Positions 34,679-43,460 of a stretch of DNA of 64,000 bases are shown one piece after another. Below the pieces are notes generated by a model. That model was not told where the DNA came from and did no database searches. It saw nothing but the letters and a program-made list of their open reading frames with translations. The translations under genes and the position numbers were made by a program. The stretch lies in contig OZ250142.1 in assembly GCA_965237445.1 (NCBI GenBank), forward strand, positions 1,674,001 through 1,738,000, given 5' to 3'. Source of the stretch: G963668185 sp965237445 (lineage in GTDB: Bacteria > Chloroflexota > Dehalococcoidia > Lucifugimonadales > G963668185). Position 1 is the stretch's first letter, and each line of letters begins with the position of its first letter.

Positions 34679-35784
34679 CTACTCGTAGACGGCCACAGGG
34701 TCTCCGAGCTCCTCCATGATCGGCGTCACGCCGAAGCCGGGCTCCGTGTTGGCACGCGCCTGCCGTGGGGTGGTCGCGCAGCAGGCCCTTGCCGATGGGT
34801 CGTTCCACGAACGCGGCGCAGTCCCACATCGAGTGGAGGTATCGAGGCGGGGTGGAGTGCGCGAGGTGCGCCGTCACGGCCGCGTTGAACTCCTCGCCGG
34901 AGGTGTCCTGCACTTTGACCGGGATGCCGAGCGATACGCACAGGTCGCGCATCAGCCTAGCCTTGCTCAGGCCGCCTACGCGGCCAATTTTGAGGTTCAA
35001 CGTGTCTATGGCGCCGTCCGAGAACGCCCGCACAAGGTCGCCCGTGTCGTGGATGCACTCGTCGAGGCTCATGGGACGCCCCGTTGACCTCTTGAACGCG
35101 AGGCATTCCTCATACGTGTAGCAGGGCTGCTCAAACATCACAGCAACGTCCGGGACGGCTCTCGAGACCCTGATTGCCTCATCCACGCGGTAGCCGCAGT
35201 TCACATCTATGATGAGTGAGTCTTCAGCCGTCATGAGGTTGCCCACGAAGCGGATCATCTCTATGTCGGTTGCGGGGTCGCCGCTCCCCTTGAACTCGAA
35301 CCGCCTCGCACCTTCCTTCGTGGAACCTCTTCATAGCCTCGTCGGTGGCAGGGCCGGGGTCTATCACGAACCCTCCGCCGAACGGGAAGACGTCTGTAAG
35401 CCTGCCGCCCAGGAGCGTGTACACGGGCAGACCGGCCGACTTGCCCAGGATGTCCCAGCATGCGTTGTCCAGGCCGGTCTTCGCGTACGGGATGCCGTAC
35501 ATCTCCGTGTCCATGAGCACGTTGATGGCGCCGACGTCGCGGGGGTCCTTCCCGATGATCAGGGGAGAAAGCACCTCCATGCCCGCGCGAGCTCCCTCTG
35601 CAAATGCCGGGATGTAGTTCGAGCCGAAGGGGCAGGTCTCTCCCCATCCGGTAATACCCTCGTCCGTGTCGATGCGGACGACGCTGGTGTCGAGCACTCG
35701 CCAGATGCGTCCGCTGGACTGCCTGAAGCCGCCGTCTCTGACCGGCAGGTCCACCTGGTAAACGGTAATGCTGGTGATGCGCAT
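34679..35784 (-). pseudogene. Enolase-superfamily (mandelate racemase/c3LHypD-like) gene with two frameshifts
   Basis: The ATG at 35784 has GGAGG upstream. The first frame covers the capping domain and ends after DEAMKRFHEG. Homology continues in a second frame (FEFKGSGDPATDIEMIRFVG, then metal ligands in LIIDVNCGY, FEQPCYTYEE, SLDECIHD and VKVQDTSGEEF). Near 34770 it shifts again to end PIMEELGDPVAVYE. Breaks are near 35315 and 34770. All expected metal-binding residues survive, so either decay is recent or these are sequence errors. The family includes cis-3-hydroxyproline dehydratases. Confidence 0.8.
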
Positions 35785-35896
35785 GTGCTGGGCCTCCTGT
35801 GCGAATTCATGGTGGCGGCAGGCGATGGGACTCCAGCGCCGAATATACTTCGGAAGTCAGGCACGGTCAACGGTCTGCGCCCGGCTCGGGCGGGGC

Positions 35897-36393
35897 TCAG
35901 AACACGTCCCTGGTAACCGTGCCCTCCACGCGCAAGACCGCCTCGAACTCCACCTGGCTGCCCACCTTCGAAACGATCTCGTACGCCGCCGCCCAGCAGC
36001 GGCCGCTGTATCTCACCGCGCCGGCGATGATCTCGTCACGATCTAGCAGACGGCCAACTCGCACCAGTCCCGCGAATCAAGGTCGTATGTTTGACATAAA
36101 GCTGCGGGCGGGCCGTAGGCGAACACCGTTGCCGAGTCGTGCGTCCTCAGCGGACCGAGTACCGCGTCCGCCCCGGAACCCGCTTCGCTGTCGTACAGCC
36201 CGGCCAGGTAGATAGTTGCGCCCTCGATTCCCGGCGCAAACCTCGAGCCGGCGTCGCCCAGCCCTGTCACATCATCGAGGGCGCGTGAGCCCGGCAGTCC
36301 GGACACCTCGATCAGATACGGTGAGAGGTCCCGCTCGTTACCTTCCGCATCGTCCAGCTTGAAGACTGAGACCTGCGAGTCGAAGAATGCCAT
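35897..36393 (-). pseudogene. Phage tail-tube-like gene, frameshifted
   Basis: It begins MAFFDSQVSVFKLDD (ATG at 36393) and follows phage tail-tube proteins with a small beta-rich fold to about TVFAYGP. The frame then breaks near 36105. The continuation in another frame gives AGAVRYSGRCWAAAYEI and a terminal VEGTVTRDVF, stop at 35897. About 165 residues if repaired. Confidence 0.6.
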
Positions 36394-36407
36394 TGATGCC
36401 CCTTGCT

Positions 36408-36828
36408 CTATCCGGGGAGCCGCTTGACGAACCGGAAGTGGAAGTCGGCGGCCGTGTACATGCCGCCCCAGAGCCGGCGGGGCCCCACGTTGTCGACAGA
36501 CTCCAGCCGTCCGTCGTCGACGCTGCCGCCCCACGTGTGGTCGGCTGCCGCCGCGGCCTGCACGCTGTTGGCCCCTTCCGGACTCCATGTACTCTTCCAG
36601 CGTCCGCTGCGCCTCTCGCGAGGACGCCGAGGACACAACCAGGACCACCTTCATCCGGCCGGTGAAGGACAGCCCTCCCAGCGTGAGCCTGGCGTCTCGC
36701 GACTCGAATTGCACCACGGCTGCCGGAAGCTCGCTTACCGAGGCGGGCTGGTAGTCGAGGACGCGCAGGCCGGGCAGCGTTGCAAGCGCATTGGCCAGCC
36801 CTCGCCTCGCGTCCGCTATGGTCCCCAT
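36408..36828 (-). pseudogene. Phage tail terminator/completion-like gene, frameshifted
   Basis: The ATG at 36828 overlaps the stop of the upstream gene (TGATG). The first frame is MGTIADARRGLANALATLPG up to LEEYMES. The second frame continues GANSVQAAAAADHTWGG to FRFVKRLPG, stop at 36408. The YMES-GANSV segment is typical of head-tail/tail-terminator proteins. One base shift near 36575 separates the halves. Confidence 0.6.
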
Positions 36829-37681
36829 CAACGGACGCCGGCGCCGAGCGCGGCCTTGCGGTAGCCGGCGAGCAGGAACGCGGCGTCGGCATCGAACATC
36901 GCTGCGCCGTTTGAGCGGCCCGCGCCACCCGGGATGTGCAGAAGCCCGGCCGCGCCGTCGCCGAGGCGCAGAAGCCTGGCGGCCTGAATGATCACCGCCT
37001 CAGTTACGCCCGGCGGGTACTCGAAGATGTCTATCGAGTCGGCCTGCTCGTGCGCCGTCGCTGCTCGTGCCGTTCGCGCCCCTTGTAACGTTCAGCCGGT
37101 TGCCTTCGTACGATCTCACGTACACTCTGCTCAGAGCCAAGCAGCAGGGTGTGGCCCGCCTCCACGTCGGCCCGCGCTGAGACCACAAGAACTGTGTCAG
37201 TGCCCGCTACGGCAGCGGCAAGCGTCTCGCCTGCCCGGCGCAGGTGCAGCCACCAGCCCCACAGTCCGGCAACGCGCACGGTGCTGCGTCCGGTCGGAAA
37301 GCGGCGTCGTGCGCTGGCGGCCCCGGCCGCCTCGATGCGCGTGTAAGGCCGCGATGCCGCATTCGAGGCCGACGCCGGGTCCGCGTTCGCCGGAAACAGC
37401 AGGAAGTCGGACCCCGGCCACGTGGTCCCGAACGTGCCGTCCATGCGCGCGTCCGTCCGAAGCCCGCCTTCCTCGATCTTGATGATGTCCGGCGTTAGCA
37501 GCGCGGTGCCGCCGTCGCCATCGAACAGCTTCGCGGCCCTCAGCGCGTAGAAGTGCCGGTTGCAGTAGCCGTCAACGGCCCGGCTCGCGGCCTCGATCAG
37601 CCGGAGCAGGCGGGCGTCGTCGCCTGCCCCGGCTATGTTCAGCGCATCCTTCAGCATGTCCACCGACGCGTATGCGTTCAC
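36828..37681 (-). pseudogene. Phage head-tail connector-like gene, two frameshifts
   Basis: GTG start at 37681. The N-terminal part (ASVDMLKDALNIAGAGDD, LLRLIEAASRAVDGYCNRHF) is characteristic of gp6-like connector proteins. The frame breaks near 37130 (continuing VYVRSYEGNRLNVTRGANGT) and again near 37060. It then reads DIFEYPPGVTEAVIIQAARL to the stop at 36828. About 280 residues if repaired. Confidence 0.65.
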
Positions 37682-37930
37682 TATCCCTCATCCTTCCTTT
37701 TTGGACCTATCGTGTTTCCCAAGAGTTCCCTCTCCCTTGAAGGGACCGGCCTCTCAAAAAGCAACTAGTGTCTCGATTTGTCTCATTTCGTAGCTGGCGA
37801 CGCGAGGTTGGCGAGATGGTATGAGATGTCTTCGAGGTAGATATGAGGTAGGTATAAAGTGGTATTGAGGCGCTTTGAGGTGTTTGTGAGACTCCACCAG
37901 GTGCGACCCCAAGTGCGGCGCGCCTCCCAC
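37682..37930. other. Gap within the phage head cassette
   Basis: 249 bases containing a partial copy of the ccctctcccttga repeat (about 37727-37757) and AT-richer sequence. A frame on the minus strand is open but has no recognisable similarity. It may be remnant of a lost cassette gene. Confidence 0.35.
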
Positions 37931-38215
37931 TCACTGCTCTGTCCCCGGCTTGACCGCGCCGCATCTGCAGCTGTACCCCTTCGACTTCCTGTAGTAGTGT
38001 TTGTGGGCGGAAGGGGCCGCGGGCGCCGCGACTTCGCTTGCGCCCGCTTCCACCCCCGGCGCGCCGTCACCCTCCCCGGCGAGGCCGAACTTGCCGGGAT
38101 TGCTCCCGGCCATCCGTGCAGCCTCGCCTTCCGAGACCTCCACCACACCTCCCGCGGGGACGATCACGCCGGCCCAACCCAGCTCGTCATCTGTCAGGTT
38201 CTTCACGCGAGCCAT
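37931..38215 (-). CDS. Small cassette protein with Cys-x-Cys C-terminus
   Basis: 94 residues from the ATG at 38215, two bases after the capsid gene stop. The N-terminus (LTDDELGWAGVIVPAGGVVEVSEGEAA is the beta-rich part, residues about 7-33) resembles small phage head-associated or decoration proteins. An Ala-rich linker leads to a C-terminal HKHYYRKSKGYSCRCG segment that could bind metal. Function unknown. Confidence 0.6.
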   Translation of the reverse strand: MARVKNLTDDELGWAGVIVPAGGVVEVSEGEAARMAGSNPGKFGLAGEGDGAPGVEAGASEVAAPAAPSAHKHYYRKSKGYSCRCGAVKPGTEQ

Positions 38216-38217
38216 GA

Positions 38218-39696
38218 TTAGCTCACGCCCGTTATGTTGTACTGAAGCGCTGTGTGCGTGGCCGAGCTGCGCGCGCCGCTTCTCTCGGCCAGGGCGTGGC
38301 GCAGGCTGACGGTGACCACCGTCTGGCGCTTCTGCGTGTCCCTGTCCACGTCTATGCCCATCTCCCTGCGGAAGCCCTGGGCCCACTGGTTCCGGTTCAC
38401 GATCAGCACGCGTCCCGTCTCCGCCGTGTTGCCGCCGGAGGAGACCTTGCCGTCCGCGTCCGCGAGCCTCATCTGCTCCGAGACGATCACCGGTATGCCC
38501 TCGATCGCGCCTAGCATCCCGGTCAGAAGCGTGGCGTTCGGGCCGAGCTTGTCCATGGTCCGGTAGTTCGTTATCGATTGCGCGCGAATGAACGTGTTCA
38601 CGTCCATGATCCACGCCAGTTCAGACGGTCTTGCCCCGTACTTTCCAAGCTTGGCCCGGACCTCGTTGAACATGTCGTCCGACACTGCCGCCCCGTGGGC
38701 GTTCGACTGCTTGGTGTTGTCCACGAGCGGCAGGTGGAGCAGGCCGTCGTACCCGAGCAGCCAGTGCGCGCTCCCGGCCGCGCTGGTCGTCAAAGTCGCC
38801 TCGTCTGCGTTGATGTTGTTCTGGGCGGTCGTGTCCGCGTTCAGGACCACGTCGTCCAGCACCTCCGCCACGTTCCGAACGAGGCTCGCGCGGATCTCCG
38901 GCAGCATCGCCACCACGGCGTCCTCCTCCAGGGTGAACGAATAGGGGACGTGCCCCACCAGTTCGTAGGCCGTCAGCGTCACCTTGCCGGTGGCCAGCCC
39001 GGTCTCCGAGGCGGCGGCGTTCTCGGTGCCCGGGAAGAAGTTCACGTCCCCTAGCTGTTTCGGCACGTCGAACGGGTTGGACGGCATCGCGATGGTGGGG
39101 ATCAGCGGCGCAACGAGTGTGCTGAGGTTCACGTCCATCCACATCTCACGCGCCTCCAGCGTCGAGACCAGCTCATCGCCGAGCCCGGCCGTCGTGCTGT
39201 CCATGGCCGCGCGGGTCATGGCCTGTAGCTGCGCTCTGCCGAAGGTGTCGTACTGGCCCGTCGGCCTGCCTCCGACCGAGTATCGGTCATTGAGCCTGTG
39301 GGCGGACCTGGAGTGTTCCGCCTGTATCTCAACCGGCGTGATCGCCTCGACCATCTGCCCGCGTGCGCTCTCCACTCGCTCGATCCACGCTGGGCCGAAC
39401 AGCTCCCGCTGCTGGGAGTGCGCGAAGCGGCGCAGCAGACCGAGGTCGAGCAGGTCCATTCCCGCGTACGGCCCCCCGTCGACAATCGGCGCCGCGCCGT
39501 CGTCCGCGTGGCGCACTATCGCCTCCCTGCGGTTCGCACGGTCCCGGCTCTGCAGGTCGGTCACCGCGGACTTGAGCCTTTCGGTCTCTTCCTTCATCAG
39601 CCCAAGCTCCTTGCCCTCGGGTCCCAGCCTCTTCCTGACGAATCCGTTGATCTCCGCCAGGTCCTTCACGATCTTCTCGACGTCTGTCTTTCCCAT
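38218..39696 (-). CDS. HK97-type phage major capsid protein
   Basis: 492 residues, intact. The N-terminal 70 residues are a charged coiled-coil (scaffolding-like delta domain: IVKDLAEINGFVRKRL, GLMKEETERLKSAVTDLQ). The remainder is the HK97 fold with FTLEEDAVVAMLPEIRASL, the E-loop/A-domain segments and AWIMDVNTFIRAQS. The scaffold domain would be removed by the protease encoded just upstream. Shell formation is expected; nothing in the gene indicates an encapsulin cargo system. Confidence 0.85.
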   Translation of the reverse strand: MGKTDVEKIVKDLAEINGFVRKRLGPEGKELGLMKEETERLKSAVTDLQSRDRANRREAIVRHADDGAAPIVDGGPYAGMDLLDLGLLRRFAHSQQRELFGPAWIERVESARGQMVEAITPVEIQAEHSRSAHRLNDRYSVGGRPTGQYDTFGRAQLQAMTRAAMDSTTAGLGDELVSTLEAREMWMDVNLSTLVAPLIPTIAMPSNPFDVPKQLGDVNFFPGTENAAASETGLATGKVTLTAYELVGHVPYSFTLEEDAVVAMLPEIRASLVRNVAEVLDDVVLNADTTAQNNINADEATLTTSAAGSAHWLLGYDGLLHLPLVDNTKQSNAHGAAVSDDMFNEVRAKLGKYGARPSELAWIMDVNTFIRAQSITNYRTMDKLGPNATLLTGMLGAIEGIPVIVSEQMRLADADGKVSSGGNTAETGRVLIVNRNQWAQGFRREMGIDVDRDTQKRQTVVTVSLRHALAERSGARSSATHTALQYNITGVS

Positions 39697-39698
39697 TC

Positions 39699-40454
39699 CT
39701 AGTCCTCCTCCTTGCCTGAAGTCTTGCCTGATATCGCTTCCAGTACCTGCTCCACCGCTTTTCCGATCTCGATCAACTCCTCCTCCGATTCCTCTTCGTC
39801 TGCCGTCTGGGTCATGCCGCCGTACTCGCTATCGGGAAGCAGTATGTCTGAAAGGCGCCGAAGCTCTTCTCCGATTTCGATTAGCGCCGGCTGCGGTTGG
39901 GATGTGCGCCTGTCGGAGGGTTCTGTTTCGCCGATGCCTGGGTCCGCCGCTGCCGTTCGGATGGCTTCGTCCAGCATCCGCTTGTGGGCCTGCCTGAGCG
40001 CGTCCGGGTCCGCAGGCACCGGCACGATCGACCACTCAAGCAGCTCCGACCTTTCATCCCGCCATTGACCTTCGCGCGTTGGCCCTCCGGCCAGGGGCAG
40101 CCAGCTTATGGACGCAGCCCGAAGGAAGCCTCTGTCCCACGCGTTTCGCACTCGCCCGGCAAAGGGATCGTCGGACAGGAACTCGAAGTCGACGACGAGC
40201 TTGCCACCCCGCTGCTTGTGCAGCCTGAGCGTGCGCCCGATCGGCAGGCCGCCGGACGGCGACCGGCCCGACACGTCGTGCGCCCACATCACGACGGGAT
40301 TGCGCGTGTAGTTCTCTGTCGACAGCCCGCCGAAATCCAACTCCGGCGGCTGCCGCACCCGCTCGTTCGCCGCGATGGTCACGCGATAAACGCCTTCTCC
40401 AACGTGGTCCCTGGTCACCACGTCCATGTACTGAGACCTGACTCCGGATGTCAT
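39699..40454 (-). CDS. HK97-family prohead protease
   Basis: 251 residues from the ATG at 40454 with GGGAGG in front. Features: NPVVMWAHD with the likely catalytic His, the RAASISWLP serine segment, and ELLEWSIVPVPADPDAL, the standard S78-type end of the catalytic domain. A Glu-rich tail follows. It matures the capsid by cutting the scaffold domain. Portal and terminase genes, normally upstream, are absent; an operator-controlled promoter and an intrinsic terminator lie there instead. Confidence 0.85.
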   Translation of the reverse strand: MTSGVRSQYMDVVTRDHVGEGVYRVTIAANERVRQPPELDFGGLSTENYTRNPVVMWAHDVSGRSPSGGLPIGRTLRLHKQRGGKLVVDFEFLSDDPFAGRVRNAWDRGFLRAASISWLPLAGGPTREGQWRDERSELLEWSIVPVPADPDALRQAHKRMLDEAIRTAAADPGIGETEPSDRRTSQPQPALIEIGEELRRLSDILLPDSEYGGMTQTADEEESEEELIEIGKAVEQVLEAISGKTSGKEED

Positions 40455-40497
40455 CAACACCTCCCGCGGCCCTGCGCGTCCGCCAATTGCTGGCAAT

Positions 40498-40535
40498 AAA
40501 AAACCCCGAAGCGGCCGTCTGGGCCTCTCTCGGGG
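40498..40535 (-). terminator. Intrinsic terminator in the leader of the phage head cassette
   Basis: On the minus strand ccccga pairs with tcgggg around an inner ggcc/ggcc stem and is followed by TTTTTT (40503-40498). It lies between the promoter at 40568-40596 and the protease start. A separate perfect hairpin (gcatccg, loop, cggatgc; 40541-40559) precedes it. Together they could form an attenuator or end a small RNA of about 60 bases. Confidence 0.7.
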
Positions 40536-40567
40536 CTAATGCATCCGCTTTCCGGATGCCTGCTAGT

Positions 40568-40596
40568 AGAATAGCACTGCAGTTCTACTATGTCAA
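40568..40596 (-). promoter_or_regulatory. Strong promoter/operator of the phage head cassette
   Basis: Minus strand: TTGACA at 40596-40591, 17-base spacer, TATTCT at 40573-40568. The spacer contains TAGAACtgcaGTGCTA, one mismatch from a TAGAAC-N4-GTTCTA palindrome. Wider arms AGTAGAA and TTCTACT also mirror each other. Matches the promoter at 26105-26133 in -35, flank and operator. The GAAC-N4-GTTC design is that of LexA boxes in Gram-positives, so SOS control is possible. Confidence 0.75.
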
Positions 40597-40776
40597 CTGG
40601 TCGGTTCGAATTCTACTCCAGTCACGTGCTCGGTACCTGTGATTAGGAGGTTTCACGGAATTATGGGATGATTTTAGATGTATGAGGTTATCGATTTGCG
40701 CTCGAGAGCGGAGATCCGGGACCGAGCCCAAACGACGCAGTTACTCCGGCTCGGCAGTTGCTGAGGCCCTCTATTT

Positions 40777-40806
40777 TTGACGGTTTTACGCCTACTCTGA
40801 TACTAT
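40777..40806 (+). promoter_or_regulatory. Candidate promoter of the ilv T-box operon
   Basis: TTGACG at 40777-40782 and TACTAT at 40801-40806 with an 18-base spacer (or GATACT at 40799 with 16), about 35 bases before the first T-box element. Confidence 0.5.
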
Positions 40807-40837
40807 CCATGTTTGCAGGTTTGTGAACATATTCGCA

Positions 40838-41091
40838 AAGGCAATGAAGAGGAGTAGTACCGGACGTTCCGCCCCCAGAGAGCCGGCAGAAAGCTGAAAC
40901 GCCGGCGACGTGATTACCGGGAACTCGCCCCAGAGCTGCCTCGCTGAACCGGCAGAATGCCGCAAGGCGGGGACGTTTAGGCTGCGTTAATGGCCTTTCG
41001 AGAGCCTCGGCATAGCCGGGGAACAAGGGTGGTACCGCGGGAGTTGAGCACTCAACACATCCCGTCCCTTAGGTGGGGCGGGATTTTTTTT
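40838..41091 (+). ncRNA. T-box riboswitch leader of ilvB, probably isoleucine
   Basis: Ordered T-box landmarks are present. The GA-motif/AGTA region is gaagaggagtagta (40846-40859). The Stem I apical segments are agagagccgg and gctgaaac. The T-box is aagggtggtaccgcggg (41024-41040), whose gtgg/ggtg bulge pairs with the tRNA end. A terminator hairpin follows. The likely specifier is ATT (Ile) at 40913-40915 followed by A; its frame is inferred from the Stem I fold. Uncharged tRNA would stabilise the antiterminator and switch on ilvB. Confidence 0.9.
41059..41091 (+). terminator. T-box-controlled intrinsic terminator
   Basis: atcccgtccc pairs with gtggggcgggat (41059-41083), followed by eight T. 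It is the alternative to the T-box antiterminator and lies 54 bases before the ilvB start. Confidence 0.9.
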
Positions 41092-41144
41092 GCAGCCGGA
41101 GATCCGGTAGTGGTTTGCCTAAGGCCGATTGGAGGGCAACAGAA

Positions 41145-42845
41145 ATGAACAAGACAGGCGGGCAGTTGGTTTGCGAGAGCCTCATCCGAGAAGGCGTGGA
41201 CGTAATCTTCGGCCTTCCCGGCGGGGCGATCCTTCCGCTGTACCAGACTCTGCCTCAGTACCCGGAGCTGCGCCACATCCTGGTCCGCCACGAGCAGGGC
41301 GCCGCTCACGCGGCGGACGGCTACGCCCGCGTCACCGGCAGGCCCGGCGTGGCCTGGGCCACCTCAGGCCCAGGTGCAACGAACCTGGTCACCGGCATCG
41401 CCACGGCGGCGATGGACTCCGTGCCCATGGTCATAGTCACCGGGCAGGTTGGCAGGCCCGCCATCGGCTCCGATGCCTTCCAGGAGACCGACATCACGGG
41501 CATCACTCTGCCAATTACGAAGCACAACTACCTGGTTATGGAAGTGTCGGACATACCCAGGGTCATCAAGGAGGCATTTCATGTCGCCAGCACAGGACGC
41601 CCCGGCCCAGTGCTGGTGGACGTCCCGAAGGACGTGATCCAGGAAGAGACCTACTTTGATCCCGACGCCGAAATCGTCATGGACCTTCCCGGTTACAGGC
41701 CAACACTCAAGGGCAACGGCGCACAGATAAACAGGGCCGCCAGGCTGATCAACGAGGCCGAGAGGCCGGTGATCCTTGCCGGACATGGGCTGATCCTGTC
41801 GGATGCCCTCGACGAGTTAAAGGAGCTGGCAGAAGTCGGCCAGATCCCGGTAATCACGACTCTGCTCGGCATCAGCAGCTTCCCGGACGACCACGTGCTC
41901 TGCGTCGGGATGCCGGGGATGCACGGCATGGCGTACGCCAGCCTGGCTATCGAAGAGGCGGACCTGCTCGTCGCGCTCGGAATGCGGTTCGACGACCGGA
42001 TAACCGGCAAGACCAGCGCCTTCGCAACACGATCGAAGAAGATTCACGTAGACATAGACCCGTCCGAGATCGGCAAGAACATCAAGGTCGACGTCCCAAT
42101 CGTGGGCGACCTAAAGAGGGTATTGACCTCACTGAACAAGAAGGTCCAGCCCGGCAACCGGATGGACTGGATCAGGCAGATTGAGCAACTCAGGGAAGAG
42201 CACCCCTCGCACCTCGTAAGGGACACTGACAAGCTGATCCCGCAGTTCATCATGCGCGAACTGAACGACGCCACAAAGGGCGACGCGATAATCGTCACCG
42301 GCGTGGGCCAGCACCAGATGTGGGCGGCGCAGCACTACACGTACAAGAACCCTCGCAGCCTGATCTCCTCCGGCGGCGCGGGCTCGATGGGCTACGAGGT
42401 GCCCGGCGCGATGGGCGCCCAGGTCGGAGCGCCCGAAAAAGTCGTGTGGTCCATCGCGGGAGATGGCGGCTTCCAGATGACAATGTGCGAGCTTGCCACG
42501 CTTGTGGAAAACAAGATCCCGGTGAAGTTCGCCCTCATGAACAACCGCTACCTCGGCATGGTCCGCCAGTGGCAGGAGCTGTTCTACGACCGCGACTACG
42601 TTGCAACCTACTACACGGGCAATCCCGACTTCGTAAGGCTGGCGGAGGCGTTCGGCGTACTAGGCATCAGGGTCACGGAGAAGTCCCAGGTCAGATCGGC
42701 CATCGAAAGGGCCATGGAATGGGACGGCCCCGCGCTAATCGACTTCATGGTGGAGGAGGAGGAGAACGTTTACCCGATGATCCCGTCCGGGATGACGGTC
42801 AACGAGCTCATGGAGGAGCCCAGGCCCACGGAGGTGCGCCGATGA
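41145..42845 (+). CDS. ilvB: Acetolactate synthase large (catalytic) subunit
   Basis: 566 residues from the ATG at 41145 with GGAGGG upstream. Thiamine diphosphate enzyme: Glu50 (RHEQGAAHAADGYAR), GDGGFQMTMCE and the MNNRYLGMVRQWQ segment bind ThDP-Mg. It condenses pyruvate with pyruvate or 2-ketobutyrate, the first common step to valine, leucine and isoleucine. The start of ilvN overlaps its stop (ATGA). Transcription is controlled by the T-box leader. Confidence 0.96.
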   Translation: MNKTGGQLVCESLIREGVDVIFGLPGGAILPLYQTLPQYPELRHILVRHEQGAAHAADGYARVTGRPGVAWATSGPGATNLVTGIATAAMDSVPMVIVTGQVGRPAIGSDAFQETDITGITLPITKHNYLVMEVSDIPRVIKEAFHVASTGRPGPVLVDVPKDVIQEETYFDPDAEIVMDLPGYRPTLKGNGAQINRAARLINEAERPVILAGHGLILSDALDELKELAEVGQIPVITTLLGISSFPDDHVLCVGMPGMHGMAYASLAIEEADLLVALGMRFDDRITGKTSAFATRSKKIHVDIDPSEIGKNIKVDVPIVGDLKRVLTSLNKKVQPGNRMDWIRQIEQLREEHPSHLVRDTDKLIPQFIMRELNDATKGDAIIVTGVGQHQMWAAQHYTYKNPRSLISSGGAGSMGYEVPGAMGAQVGAPEKVVWSIAGDGGFQMTMCELATLVENKIPVKFALMNNRYLGMVRQWQELFYDRDYVATYYTGNPDFVRLAEAFGVLGIRVTEKSQVRSAIERAMEWDGPALIDFMVEEEENVYPMIPSGMTVNELMEEPRPTEVRR

Positions 42846-43393
42846 TGAACGGAAGCGCCCCTCCAAAACGCACGATCACAGCGCTGGTCTCGGACAAGCC
42901 CGGTGTGCTGGCGCGCATCGCAGGTATGTTCCGCCGCCGCGGGTACAACATCGCCAGCCTGGCCGTGGGGCACAGCGAGATCCCCGACCAGTCGCGCATG
43001 ACCTTCGTCGTCGAGGGCGACGATGACACCGTGGAAAAGGTCACCAAGAACCTGAACAAGCTGATCGATGTGATCAAGGTCTCCGACATCTCGGAGGAGA
43101 ACACTGTCGCCCGAGAGCTGGCCCTCATAAAGGTCAAGGCCAACGTGCAGGCCCGCAGCGAGATCATGCAGATAGTGGATATCTTCAGGGCGCACATCGT
43201 GGACGTGGCGCCGGACACTCTGATCGTGGAAGTGGCAGGCGACGAGGACAAGGTGGACTCGCTCGAAGGCCTGCTCAAGAGCTTCGGCCTCGTGGAGGTA
43301 ATGCGTACCGGGACCATCGCTATGAGCCGTGGCGTCGGCGAAGGCAGGAGAAGCAACGGCCGGTCCAGGGCGCGGCTCGAGGGCGGCCTGTAG
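42842..43393 (+). CDS. ilvN: Acetolactate synthase small (regulatory) subunit
   Basis: 183 residues with an N-terminal ACT domain (ITALVSDKPGVLARIAGMF) that senses valine, and the usual C-terminal activation domain. The four-base overlap with ilvB ensures balanced synthesis. Length fits IlvN/IlvH with a short basic extension. Confidence 0.95.
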   Translation: MMNGSAPPKRTITALVSDKPGVLARIAGMFRRRGYNIASLAVGHSEIPDQSRMTFVVEGDDDTVEKVTKNLNKLIDVIKVSDISEENTVARELALIKVKANVQARSEIMQIVDIFRAHIVDVAPDTLIVEVAGDEDKVDSLEGLLKSFGLVEVMRTGTIAMSRGVGEGRRSNGRSRARLEGGL

Positions 43394-43460
43394 CCCGCGT
43401 CGCCCCACCGAACCAGCGATTGAGCCGGCATCCATCTAAAGACCAGGAGAACCAAGACCA

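Noticed and set aside
38218..39696. Encapsulin nanocompartment instead of a phage capsid
   Set aside because: The gene has an N-terminal scaffold domain, an upstream prohead protease and connector/tail genes downstream, and no cargo enzyme.
23352..40454. A single intact prophage spanning both phage cassettes
   Set aside because: The genes between (acyl-ligase fusion, toxin-antitoxin pairs, hydrolase, methyltransferase, enolase-MDR-MaoC) are not phage genes. Portal, terminase, tape measure, integrase and attachment sites are missing.
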